DNA of 8,613 nt, from positions 1 to 8,613 of the forward strand of contig JAISXK010000070.1 of assembly GCA_031270585.1 (NCBI GenBank), read 5' to 3'. The DNA is from Clostridiales bacterium. GTDB taxonomy: Bacteria > Bacillota > Clostridia > Christensenellales > CAG-138. Position numbers and translations under genes: made by a program. The notes below the pieces were generated by a model, which worked only from the letters and a program-made list of their open reading frames with translations, had not been told where the DNA came from and did not search any database. Below are positions 1 through 5,664 of the stretch, piece by piece; the first letter of the stretch is position 1; every line of letters starts with the position of its first letter.

Positions 1-229
1 GGAACTGATCGTTTCATTTCCCAGGGAAAAAAGCGGCAATGTGAAAGCGCTTATGGCACAGCAAAAACTTGAGGTTATGAATACGGCGCTGCAGGAGATT
101 GCGCCGGGCTTGCGGCTTGCGATGAAGGTAGGCGGGCAAACACAGCCGCAAAACAAGGCGGATACGCAGGAAGAAGAGATGCTTCGGCTTTTTGGCGACA
201 AGCTCTCCATACAGGGCGGCGAGGAATAA
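1..229 (+). CDS. dnaX: DNA polymerase III subunit gamma/tau, C-terminal end (partial)
   Basis: This is the last 75 residues of an open frame that enters from the left edge (first full codon at position 2, stop TAA at 227-229). DnaX is the clamp-loader ATPase that joins polymerase cores to the sliding-clamp loader at the replication fork. The visible part contains no ATPase motifs. It matches the C-terminal pattern of Firmicutes DnaX: a beta-strand/helix stretch (ELIVSFPREKSGN, then a helix with MNTALQEIAPG), a charged linker, and the closing motif MLRLFGDKLSIQ, comparable to the usual ELFG(E/D)xLVxI ending. The identification rests mainly on this ending plus the conserved order dnaX–ybaB–recR. 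The GTG at 41 is internal and does not start a separate gene. Confidence 0.85.
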   Translation, partial: ELIVSFPREKSGNVKALMAQQKLEVMNTALQEIAPGLRLAMKVGGQTQPQNKADTQEEEMLRLFGDKLSIQGGEE

Positions 230-283
230 ATAGCGCGAACAGGACGCGAACAAACATAAATATAAATCTTGCTTATACCTTAT

Positions 284-312
284 TTGCGTTGCGGCAAGGG
301 ATATGCTATAAT
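284..312 (+). promoter_or_regulatory. Sigma-A promoter upstream of ybaB (distal)
   Basis: TTGCGT at 284-289 and a perfect TATAAT at 307-312 are separated by exactly 17 bases. TGC directly before the -10 adds an extended -10 element. The expected start is near 319. This would make a roughly 150-base leader ahead of ybaB and lets ybaB-recR be transcribed independently of dnaX. Confidence 0.65.
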
Positions 313-313
313 G

Positions 314-326
314 GCCGCAAAGCGGC
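314..326 (+). other. Small inverted repeat at the predicted transcription start
   Basis: GCCGC (314-318) and GCGGC (322-326) flank a 3-base AAA spacer and straddle the expected start of the 284-312 promoter. It could be a small operator or chance. The five-pair stem and the lack of a following T-run argue against a dnaX terminator. Confidence 0.2.
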
Positions 327-343
327 TGTTATGCGCAGGTTTT

Positions 344-393
344 ATGCGCGTGTGTGTTTCACCTTTCAGGCGGGTGCGCGTGCGCGTGCGCGC
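344..393 (+). repeat. Alternating purine-pyrimidine (Z-DNA-prone) tracts and GC hairpin
   Basis: Two strictly alternating tracts lie between the two ybaB promoters: 344-357 (14 bases, ending in GTGTGTGT) and 374-393 (20 bases, built from GCGCGT units). As RNA, 376-382 can pair with 387-393 around a CGCG loop. Such sequence favours left-handed DNA under negative supercoiling; whether it does so here is unknown. Confidence 0.5.
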
Positions 394-425
394 TATGATA
401 CCAACAAGAAGTGGAGTTTCTACTT

Positions 426-434
426 TGATATAAT
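426..434 (+). promoter_or_regulatory. Extended -10 promoter upstream of ybaB (proximal)
   Basis: TGA followed by a perfect TATAAT (429-434) makes an extended -10 element. No convincing -35 hexamer lies 16-18 bases upstream, so it would depend on the extended -10. The expected start near 441 leaves a leader of about 30 bases containing the ribosome site AAGGAG at 457-462. Confidence 0.45.
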
Positions 435-470
435 AGTATAGTAAACCGAATCATGTAAGGAGAGAAACAC

Positions 471-806
471 ATGGCGAAAGGCGGGCATCCCAATATGGGC
501 GGTATGAATATGCAGCAAATGATGAAGCAGGCGCAAAAAATGCAGCAGGATATGCTCGCCATGCAGGAGACGCTCGGCGCTAAAGAGCTTACGGCGCAGG
601 CGGGCGGCGGCGTGGTAAAGGCCACCGTGTATGGCCGTAAAGAGCTAAAATCCATCGAGATTGACCCTTGCTGTGTTGATCCTGACGATGTTGAAATGCT
701 ACAGGATTTAATCACCGCCGCCGTAAACGAGGCCATGCGCATGGCGGATGAGCTGATGAGCGCCGAAATGGGTAAAGTGACCGGCGGGCTTAATTTGGGG
801 CTATGA
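471..806 (+). CDS. ybaB: YbaB/EbfC family nucleoid-associated DNA-binding protein
   Basis: This 111-residue protein has the normal family length (about 100-110). YbaB/EbfC proteins form tweezer-like dimers that bind DNA and coat the nucleoid; in some bacteria they act with RecR. Visible features are a Met/Gly/Gln-rich N-terminus (GGMNMQQMMKQAQKMQQDM, residues 10-28) leading into the first helix, the family core around residues 43-66 (AGGGVVKATVYGRKELKSIEID), a helix containing DLITAAVNEAMRMADEL (79-95), and the Gly-rich ending TGGLNLGL. The first Met is preceded by AAGGAG (457-462) eight bases upstream. The stop TGA overlaps the recR ATG in an ATGA, so the two are probably translationally coupled. 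Two candidate promoters lie in the gap after dnaX. Confidence 0.93.
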   Translation: MAKGGHPNMGGMNMQQMMKQAQKMQQDMLAMQETLGAKELTAQAGGGVVKATVYGRKELKSIEIDPCCVDPDDVEMLQDLITAAVNEAMRMADELMSAEMGKVTGGLNLGL

Positions 807-1402
807 TACCTGTTATAGAGCCTATTGCAAGGCTATCCGCGCAGTTGGCCCGTTTGCCGGGGGTGGGCGCGAAAACGGCCCAGCGGCTTGCGTATTATTT
901 GTTGGGCGTGCCCAAAGAGCAGGCGGATGAGCTTGCGGCGGCCATTGTTTCAGCGCGGGAGCTTGTGCGTTCCTGCCCTGTGTGCGGCGGCTATACCGAT
1001 ATGCCTCTATGCGCCCTGTGCGCCGATACCGGCAGAGACGCCGCCACCGTTTGCGTCGTGCAGGATGCGCGGGATATCATGGCGATTGAAAAATCACGCG
1101 CGTTCTTTGGCAAGTACCATGTTTTAAACGGCGCGCTTTCCCCTATGGAAGGCATAGGCCCCGATGATATCCGCATTGCCGAACTGGTGCAGCGGGTGGA
1201 CGCCGGCGGCGTTATGGAACTGATACTGGCGACCAACCCCGATGTGGAAGGCGAAGCCACCGCGTCCTATATCGCAAGGCTCTTTAAAGACAAAGCGATC
1301 AGGATGACGAGGCTGGCCCATGGTATCCCCATTGGCGGCAATTTGGAATATACCGACGGCGTAACGCTTGCAAAAGCGTTATCCGGCCGCACGGCGTTGT
1401 AA
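803..1402 (+). CDS. recR: Recombination mediator protein RecR
   Basis: RecR (199 residues, usual length about 198-200) works with RecO, and with RecF, to load RecA on single-stranded DNA at gaps and stalled forks. The domains are all present in order: a helix-hairpin-helix (LPGVGAKTAQRLAYYL, 18-33); a four-Cys zinc finger (C58, C61, C70, C73); a Toprim domain beginning at VCVVQDARDIMAIEKS (83-98) and continuing through HVLNGALSPMEGIGPDDI (106-123); the ILATNPDVEGEATA segment (141-154); and the C-terminal signature LAHGIPIGGNLEYTD (171-185). All key residues look intact. The start overlaps the ybaB stop (ATGA), so translation probably depends on ribosomes leaving ybaB. No T-run terminator follows, only the stem-loop at 1411-1445. 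Confidence 0.97.
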   Translation: MIPVIEPIARLSAQLARLPGVGAKTAQRLAYYLLGVPKEQADELAAAIVSARELVRSCPVCGGYTDMPLCALCADTGRDAATVCVVQDARDIMAIEKSRAFFGKYHVLNGALSPMEGIGPDDIRIAELVQRVDAGGVMELILATNPDVEGEATASYIARLFKDKAIRMTRLAHGIPIGGNLEYTDGVTLAKALSGRTAL

Positions 1403-1410
1403 GCATAGCC

Positions 1411-1445
1411 GCCGCTGTTCCGACCGATGATGACGCGGCAGCGGC
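1411..1445 (+). other. Stem-loop just after recR
   Basis: GCCGCTG (1411-1417) pairs perfectly with CAGCGGC (1439-1445). After a two-base TT bulge, CCG (1420-1422) pairs with CGG (1436-1438), leaving a 13-base loop. It starts 8 bases after the recR stop. No U-tract follows (CTAAAATC), so it is not a canonical intrinsic terminator; it may stabilise the 3' end or act with Rho. Confidence 0.4.
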
Positions 1446-1482
1446 CTAAAATCAGCCGTTTCAGGCGGGCTATAAGATTGGC

Positions 1483-1498
1483 GTACTATGGTACTATG
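1483..1498 (+). repeat. Perfect 8-bp tandem repeat (GTACTATG x2)
   Basis: Two adjacent copies of GTACTATG lie in the gap between recR and the lipoprotein gene. The spacing is not a helical turn, so a paired-site operator is not obvious. It may be a chance duplication. Confidence 0.5.
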
Positions 1499-1643
1499 CT
1501 TAAGGCGGCGTATTGTGGCGGATTTATAAACATAATGAAAAATTTTGCACATACGCAACTTTTTGGTTTAAGGTTTCGTCTATTATGCGTATATATAGTA
1601 CATGAATCTTTCAAAGAAACCTGCGCGAAAGAGAGGGGAGACC

Positions 1644-2687
1644 ATGAAGCGAATATCACGGCTGCTCATGGCGCTTGTGTGCCTGGCTTTTTTATGTTCA
1701 TGCGCAGCCCCCGCGCTTGCCCCCATGGCGACGCCGCAGCAGGGGGGGGATGAGCGGTTGCTGTCATCCGTTCGTACCCATTATAAAAACGCCAGCCTAA
1801 TCATATCCGGCGTATGCGCGGGCAGCCATATCGGCGCCGGTGGCGGTGTCTGTTACGACGTAATCATAAGCGAAGTATTCGCGGGCGCCGCGCGGGTGGG
1901 CGATTATGTGCATTGCGCGTCGCGCGAAATGATAGAAGGCGATGAATACGTTCTGTTTTTGAGCGATGGCGAGGATGTACACTACGCCGAAGACGTGACA
2001 GGCTACGAGCTTTTGTGGGATGCGCCATTGCATATCAGCGGCGCGTATTTGCTTCTTGACGGCAAGCAGCTTTTGATGGGGCAGTTCCGCGACGAGCTGA
2101 AAAGCCTTAACAACACCATCAGCGTACCCACGCCGGTTTATTATTACGATGACATTGCTTCGCTCGCGCAATCCGTTGATGAGATATTTATCGGCAGGGT
2201 CACGTCGTTGCTCACATCTGTCGAAGGGCATACCGCAGCCATGCGTGACAGCGGCAGCGTGGAAAAAACGCAATATGACGATATGCTCGTTACCATCGAA
2301 GCCTTCGGTTCCATATCCGGCGCGTTAAACTACGGGCAGGAGGTTGAGCTTATCTATTATCCACGGCGCGTTACGGATTTGCTTGACGCGGCTACGCTGC
2401 TGCCCATGCGTATGCCCATAGGCGCGTCCTCTGAGTTAAAGCCGGGCGAAGTATACCTGTTTTTCCTTATATACGGACCGGACAGCAAACAGCCCTATAT
2501 GTTTTTTGTAAACCCCGTGCAGGGATTTGTGCAATTACAGGGCAACGATTTGTCGGCCAACGCCGCCAACAAGCCGCTGTTGCCCTATACGAAGCTCGAT
2601 TCATTGGCGACCGCGCTGCAGCGCTCACTCATGCGGGCGGATGAGTCGGCAAAAGACCCGCCCCCGATTTTAATCATTGATGAATAG
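1644..2687 (+). CDS. Predicted lipoprotein with two tandem copies of an unnamed domain
   Basis: I do not recognise a named family. The start at 1644 is chosen because it follows GAGGGGAG (1633-1640) and opens directly with a lipoprotein signal peptide: KR-rich start, hydrophobic run, then lipobox L17-C18-S19-C20, so the 347-residue precursor should be lipidated at Cys20 and anchored outside the membrane. An in-frame ATG at 1602 lacks a ribosome site and would bury this signal. The mature part looks internally duplicated. Residues about 50-160 read ...IISGVCAG...YDVIISEVFAGAARVGDYV...EGDEYVLFL, and about 178-330 read ...IFIGRVTSL...YDDMLVTIEAFGSISGALNYGQEV...KPGEVYLFFL. Each predicts a small beta-barrel followed by a segment about a displayed value. 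No catalytic motif is visible. It appears monocistronic: the terminator at 2707-2742 follows. No firm promoter was found; the best is TTGCAC (1545-1550) with TTTAAG (1567-1572), which is weak. Confidence 0.8.
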   Translation: MKRISRLLMALVCLAFLCSCAAPALAPMATPQQGGDERLLSSVRTHYKNASLIISGVCAGSHIGAGGGVCYDVIISEVFAGAARVGDYVHCASREMIEGDEYVLFLSDGEDVHYAEDVTGYELLWDAPLHISGAYLLLDGKQLLMGQFRDELKSLNNTISVPTPVYYYDDIASLAQSVDEIFIGRVTSLLTSVEGHTAAMRDSGSVEKTQYDDMLVTIEAFGSISGALNYGQEVELIYYPRRVTDLLDAATLLPMRMPIGASSELKPGEVYLFFLIYGPDSKQPYMFFVNPVQGFVQLQGNDLSANAANKPLLPYTKLDSLATALQRSLMRADESAKDPPPILIIDE

Positions 2688-2706
2688 TCAAAAGTAATAT
2701 ATAATT

Positions 2707-2742
2707 GGTCGCGGCGCATGATGACCGCGATCTATTTTGTTG
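2707..2742 (+). terminator. Intrinsic terminator after the lipoprotein gene
   Basis: GGTCGCGG (2707-2714) pairs with CCGCGATC (2725-2732), eight pairs with one G-U, around a 10-base loop, followed at once by TATTTTGTTG. It begins 20 bases after the stop codon, which suits a Rho-independent terminator with a slightly interrupted U-tract. Confidence 0.6.
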
Positions 2743-2769
2743 TAGCGGTTTGGGTGCGCCCGGTATAGA
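2740..2769 (+). promoter_or_regulatory. Weak candidate promoter for the acyltransferase unit
   Basis: TTGTAG (2740-2745) and TATAGA (2764-2769) are 18 bases apart. Further AT-rich -10-like sequences (TATAAC at 2778-2783, TATATA nearby) lack partners at good spacing. Some promoter is expected here because a terminator precedes it and a gene start follows at 2816, but its exact position is uncertain. Confidence 0.3.
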
Positions 2770-2815
2770 ATGGGTACTATAACTATATATAAAGCTTGAT
2801 AGTAAGGTTTCTCCT

Positions 2816-3973
2816 ATGCAACATTACGCGCGGCATAAGTTCTTCTACAAACTTATTAAAATAATCGTGACCCCTTTTTTTAAGGGCATATACCGCTATA
2901 AATATCAAAAGGCTGCCCATATAAAGCCGCCTTTTATTGTAGTATCAAACCACAACAACGATTTGGATCCTGCGCTTGTCAGCATGGCGCTAAAAGAGCA
3001 TATATACTATGTGGCCAGCGAGCATATATTTCGCTGGGGCAGGTTGAGCAAATTGATTGTATGGCTGTTCGCGCCCATCATGCGCCAGAAGGGCACGGCG
3101 GACGCGCGCACGGTGATGGATATTATCCGCCATGTGCGCGCGGGGCACAACATTGGCCTTTTTGCCGAAGGCAACCGCTCGTTCAACGGTCTCACCGGGC
3201 CCATATTGCCCTCCACCGGCAAAATGGTAAAGTTGCTGGGGGCGAGATTGGTGACATTCAAACTGGAGGGCGGCTATTTTACGTCGCCCCGCTGGGGTGA
3301 TAGGCCGCGCAAAGGGCGAATGCGCGGATATGTCGTAAACATATACACGCCCGAGGCGCTGAAGGGTATGAGCGCGGGCGACGTGCAAACCGTCATCGAG
3401 CGGGATTTGTATGAGGACGCCAACGCAACGCAAAAACAAAACCCCATCGCCTATAAAGGGAAAAACCTGGCGTGCCATTTGGAAACGGCGCTGTACATGT
3501 GTCCGCTCTGCCGCGCGGTTGCCTCCATGCATAGCAGGGGAAATCAGCTTATGTGCGCGTGCGGCTTACGGGTCGCCTGCACGCCCTATGGCGGGCTGAT
3601 TGCTGAATACGGCAGCGCCTTTAAGACCGTCGCGGAATGGGATATATGGCAAAAGCGAACCTTGGCGACGCTGATACATGAAGATGCCGGACTCACCATC
3701 AGCGATGAAGGGCAGGAACTCTATAGCGTAATACCCGGCAAGAGCGGCACGCTGCTTGAAACGGGCCGTCTCTCGCTTGACGCAAAGGGGCTTGGCTGCG
3801 GCGGGTTTTATGTGCATGTTGAGGATATTTCCGACATGGCGATATATGGCAGGATGACCATTGTATTTTCCACCGCGCGGGGGGGTTACTATGAAATAAA
3901 GTCAAAGGGCATACGAAGCGCATTAAAATATTACGATTACTATCAAATTATAAAAAAGGGCGGTGAAGTATAA
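2816..3973 (+). CDS. PlsC-family lysophospholipid acyltransferase with C-terminal zinc ribbon and beta-rich domain
   Basis: The 385-residue protein begins with a PlsC-type (LPLAT) domain, which transfers an acyl chain to lysophosphatidic acid or another lysolipid at the inner membrane face. Visible motifs: N-H46-x4-D51 (catalytic His/Asp), motif II FAPIMR (85-90), and motif III F116-A-E118-G-N-R121-S, where A and N replace the usual P and T of FPEGTRS. A hydrophobic stretch at about 13-24 could dip into the membrane. Most PlsC enzymes end near residue 200-250; this one continues with a zinc-ribbon-like C229-x2-C232-x14-C247-x-C249 and then a beta-rich region (about 290-360) closing with a helix (SALKYYDYYQII), reminiscent of PH/GRAM-like folds. 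The exact lipid substrate cannot be read from the sequence. The ribosome site is modest (AAGG at 2804-2807). Its stop codon touches the start of the following transporter. Confidence 0.85.
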   Translation: MQHYARHKFFYKLIKIIVTPFFKGIYRYKYQKAAHIKPPFIVVSNHNNDLDPALVSMALKEHIYYVASEHIFRWGRLSKLIVWLFAPIMRQKGTADARTVMDIIRHVRAGHNIGLFAEGNRSFNGLTGPILPSTGKMVKLLGARLVTFKLEGGYFTSPRWGDRPRKGRMRGYVVNIYTPEALKGMSAGDVQTVIERDLYEDANATQKQNPIAYKGKNLACHLETALYMCPLCRAVASMHSRGNQLMCACGLRVACTPYGGLIAEYGSAFKTVAEWDIWQKRTLATLIHEDAGLTISDEGQELYSVIPGKSGTLLETGRLSLDAKGLGCGGFYVHVEDISDMAIYGRMTIVFSTARGGYYEIKSKGIRSALKYYDYYQIIKKGGEV

Positions 3974-5341
3974 ATGGATTATTCGGCTGCAAATACGCGT
4001 TTGTGGGATATGGTTATTCAATTTGGCACGATTGCGGGCATTATACTCTTTGCAAATATCCTGCGGCGAAAGGTTCCTTTCATTAAAAAAAGCCTTATGC
4101 CAACGGCGGTACTGGGCGGGTTTTTGCTGTTGCTTTTGCGCGCGGCGGATATTATCCGCATCGACATGCAATTTTTGGAGATGATCACCTACCACGGCAT
4201 AGCGCTGGGCTTTATTGCGCTGTCACTGCGCGCGCAGAACAACAAATCGCAAGCGGGCAATCTCGCCGGGCCCAAAAGCGGCGCGCTGATCGTAAGCACA
4301 TATCTGGTGCAGGGCATGCTGGGGCTAATCATATCGCTGCTGCTGGCATATACCGTTATGCCCGGGCTCTTTAAAGCTGCGGGCGTACTTTTGCCCATGG
4401 GGTACGGGCAAGGTCCCGGGCAGGCCAACAACGTAGGCACCGCCTATCAAAACCTGGGGTTTGCGGGCGGGCGCTCTTTTGGGCTTTCAATAGCGGCGGC
4501 GGGGTATTTGAGCGCTTGCGTTGTGGGCGTGATTTATATCAACATACTGCATAGAAAGGGCAAGATCAAAGCAACCAACCATGATGAGGTGTCGGGCTCG
4601 GTTACGGTTGATACCTTTCAGGATAGCAACGAAGTACCGATTTCCGAATCGGTGGACAGGCTTTCCGTGCAGGCGGGGCTTGTGTTGCTGGTGTATTTCT
4701 TAACGTACCTTGTCTGTTATGGCATTTCCGAGCTGATGAACATGCTGGGCGCGGGGATAGCGAACACCGTCAACACGCTGTTATGGGGCTTTAACTTCAT
4801 AGTGGGCTCGATCATCGCTATGCTGCTCAAATTGCTGTTCAAGGGCCTGCGCAAGGTGAAGGTGATGCATCGCCAATACCAGAACAACTACCTGCTGAGC
4901 CGCATATCGGGCTTGGCGTTTGATGTCATGATTATAGCGGGCGTTGCGTCCATTAATATATCCGATCTTGAGGGGCTTTGGGTGCCTTTCCTGCTGATGG
5001 CGGTTTTGGGCGCGTTTGTAACGCTGTTTTACCTGCAATGGGTATCCAGAAAGATTTATAAGGACTATTTTTACGCGGGGCTTTTATCCATGTATGGCAT
5101 GATGACGGGCACGATAAGCTCGGGGGTATTGCTCTTGCGTGAGGTTGACCCGCACTTTGATACGCCCGCCGCTAATAACCTTGTAACGGGAACCAGTGTT
5201 GCGGTCGTTTTTGGCGCGCCCATGCTGGTGCTTATCGGCGTTGCGCCCGATCAGCCCATATTAACGTTTGGGCTTATGGCGGTGTATTTTGCGCTATTGC
5301 TGCTTTTTATGTTAAAGGTAAAGGGTAAAAAGGTAAAATAA
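3974..5341 (+). CDS. GltS/ESS-family sodium:glutamate symporter-like transporter (divergent)
   Basis: This 455-residue membrane protein has about ten or more hydrophobic helices in two halves joined by a hydrophilic loop (about 195-228). The ESS family imports glutamate with sodium. The family hallmarks are the Gly-rich re-entrant loops, one in each half: GYGQGPGQANNVGTAYQ (143-159), equivalent to GGHGTGAAW of E. coli GltS, and LLSMYGMMTGTISSGVLLLREVDP (370-393), equivalent to AGHCGFGLGATPTAIANM. Position and helix order agree, but the loop residues differ clearly, so substrate and even coupling ion are inferred only at family level. The length exceeds the roughly 400 residues of E. coli GltS. 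The ATG follows the acyltransferase TAA with no gap, and a ribosome site (AGGGCGGTG, 3957-3965) lies inside the upstream gene: co-transcribed and probably translationally coupled. Confidence 0.8.
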   Translation: MDYSAANTRLWDMVIQFGTIAGIILFANILRRKVPFIKKSLMPTAVLGGFLLLLLRAADIIRIDMQFLEMITYHGIALGFIALSLRAQNNKSQAGNLAGPKSGALIVSTYLVQGMLGLIISLLLAYTVMPGLFKAAGVLLPMGYGQGPGQANNVGTAYQNLGFAGGRSFGLSIAAAGYLSACVVGVIYINILHRKGKIKATNHDEVSGSVTVDTFQDSNEVPISESVDRLSVQAGLVLLVYFLTYLVCYGISELMNMLGAGIANTVNTLLWGFNFIVGSIIAMLLKLLFKGLRKVKVMHRQYQNNYLLSRISGLAFDVMIIAGVASINISDLEGLWVPFLLMAVLGAFVTLFYLQWVSRKIYKDYFYAGLLSMYGMMTGTISSGVLLLREVDPHFDTPAANNLVTGTSVAVVFGAPMLVLIGVAPDQPILTFGLMAVYFALLLLFMLKVKGKKVK

Positions 5342-5360
5342 AAAAGGCGGCGCGTTATGC

Positions 5361-5384
5361 GGGGGATCGCGCAAGCGGTCCTCT
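5361..5384 (+). other. GCAA-tetraloop hairpin downstream of the transporter gene
   Basis: GGGGGATCGC (5361-5370) pairs along all ten positions with GCGGTCCTCT (5375-5384), counting three G-U pairs, around a GCAA (GNRA-type) loop. It starts 19 bases after the transporter stop. No U-tract follows directly, so it may protect the mRNA 3' end rather than terminate. Confidence 0.45.
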
Positions 5385-5388
5385 TCCA

Positions 5389-5416
5389 TGCGTCATTTTC
5401 ATTGCGTCATTTTCAT
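5389..5416 (+). repeat. Perfect 14-bp tandem duplication
   Basis: TGCGTCATTTTCAT occurs twice head-to-tail (5389-5402 and 5403-5416). Because 14 is not a multiple of three, the duplication shifts the frame of the minus-strand reading frame that runs through it. Confidence 0.8.
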
Positions 5417-5542
5417 TTGCGCGCCATGCTTTCCCATAAACGCGGCTGGCGATAATTTTTTGTCCATGTAAAACAAACAGAGCGCCACAAACGGGATCGC
5501 GGCCTGGGGGCGGCTTTGTTTTCGTTTGTGAATTTTTTGTGA
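5399..5542 (-). other. Possible small minus-strand reading frame, perhaps truncated
   Basis: Reading leftward from 5542, just inside a TAG at 5543-5545, 47 codons are open to a TGA at 5399-5401. The translation has a protein-like core (IPFVALCLFYMDKKLSPAAF) followed by MGKHGAQMKMTQ. There is no ATG before the internal Met at residue 26, only a GTG (residue 19) and ATT (residue 4), and no clear ribosome site. Removing one copy of the 14-base repeat would extend the frame from MKMT through HGRGPLARSPA to a TAA at 5355. It may be a decayed gene fragment, a piece of a dispersed repeat, or chance. Confidence 0.2.
5486..5538 (+). terminator. Terminator-like inverted repeat with T-run
   Basis: CACAAACG (5486-5493) pairs perfectly with CGTTTGTG (5523-5530), extendable inward by two G-U and one A-U pair, and is followed by AA and six Ts (5533-5538). 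The roughly 25-base loop and AT-rich stem make it weaker than a typical terminator. It could end the acyltransferase–transporter transcript. Confidence 0.35.
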
Positions 5543-5601
5543 CTACACGACATAGCCGGCGCGAATGCCTCCTTTTGAACAATCCGTTTGCGGAATGTCG
5601 C

Positions 5602-5631
5602 TTGTTTTACAGACATTATGTACAATACAAT
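5602..5631 (+). promoter_or_regulatory. Candidate promoter for the MMPL gene
   Basis: TTGTTT (5602-5607) and TACAAT (5626-5631) are 18 bases apart. The -10 lies in three tandem TACAA units (5621-5635), so a second TACAAT sits five bases upstream (5621-5626) at a poor 13-base spacing. The expected start near 5638 gives a short leader with GAGGG at 5654-5658. Confidence 0.45.
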
Positions 5632-5664
5632 ACAAAGCGACGGAATTTTACGCGAGGGTTGAAT

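Noticed and set aside
41..229. A separate 62-residue gene starting at GTG 41
   Set aside because: The frame continues upstream to the window edge and the sequence fits the DnaX C-terminus.
230..470. A riboswitch or small RNA gene in the dnaX–ybaB gap
   Set aside because: Promoters are present, but I recognise no conserved aptamer core or signal-recognition RNA motif, and the only stem is the GC-alternating tract.
1602..1643. A more upstream in-frame ATG for the lipoprotein
   Set aside because: It has no ribosome site, and would place 14 charged residues before a normal lipoprotein signal peptide that already has a GAGGGGAG site in front of it.
1427..1753. A 108-codon plus-strand open frame beginning in the recR–lipoprotein gap
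   Set aside because: It has no ribosome site, an odd composition, and runs out of frame into the lipoprotein signal peptide, which is clearly the real gene.
2990..3532. A 180-codon minus-strand open frame
   Set aside because: It lies wholly opposite the acyltransferase catalytic domain; its translation looks like an antisense shadow rich in R, A, H and P.
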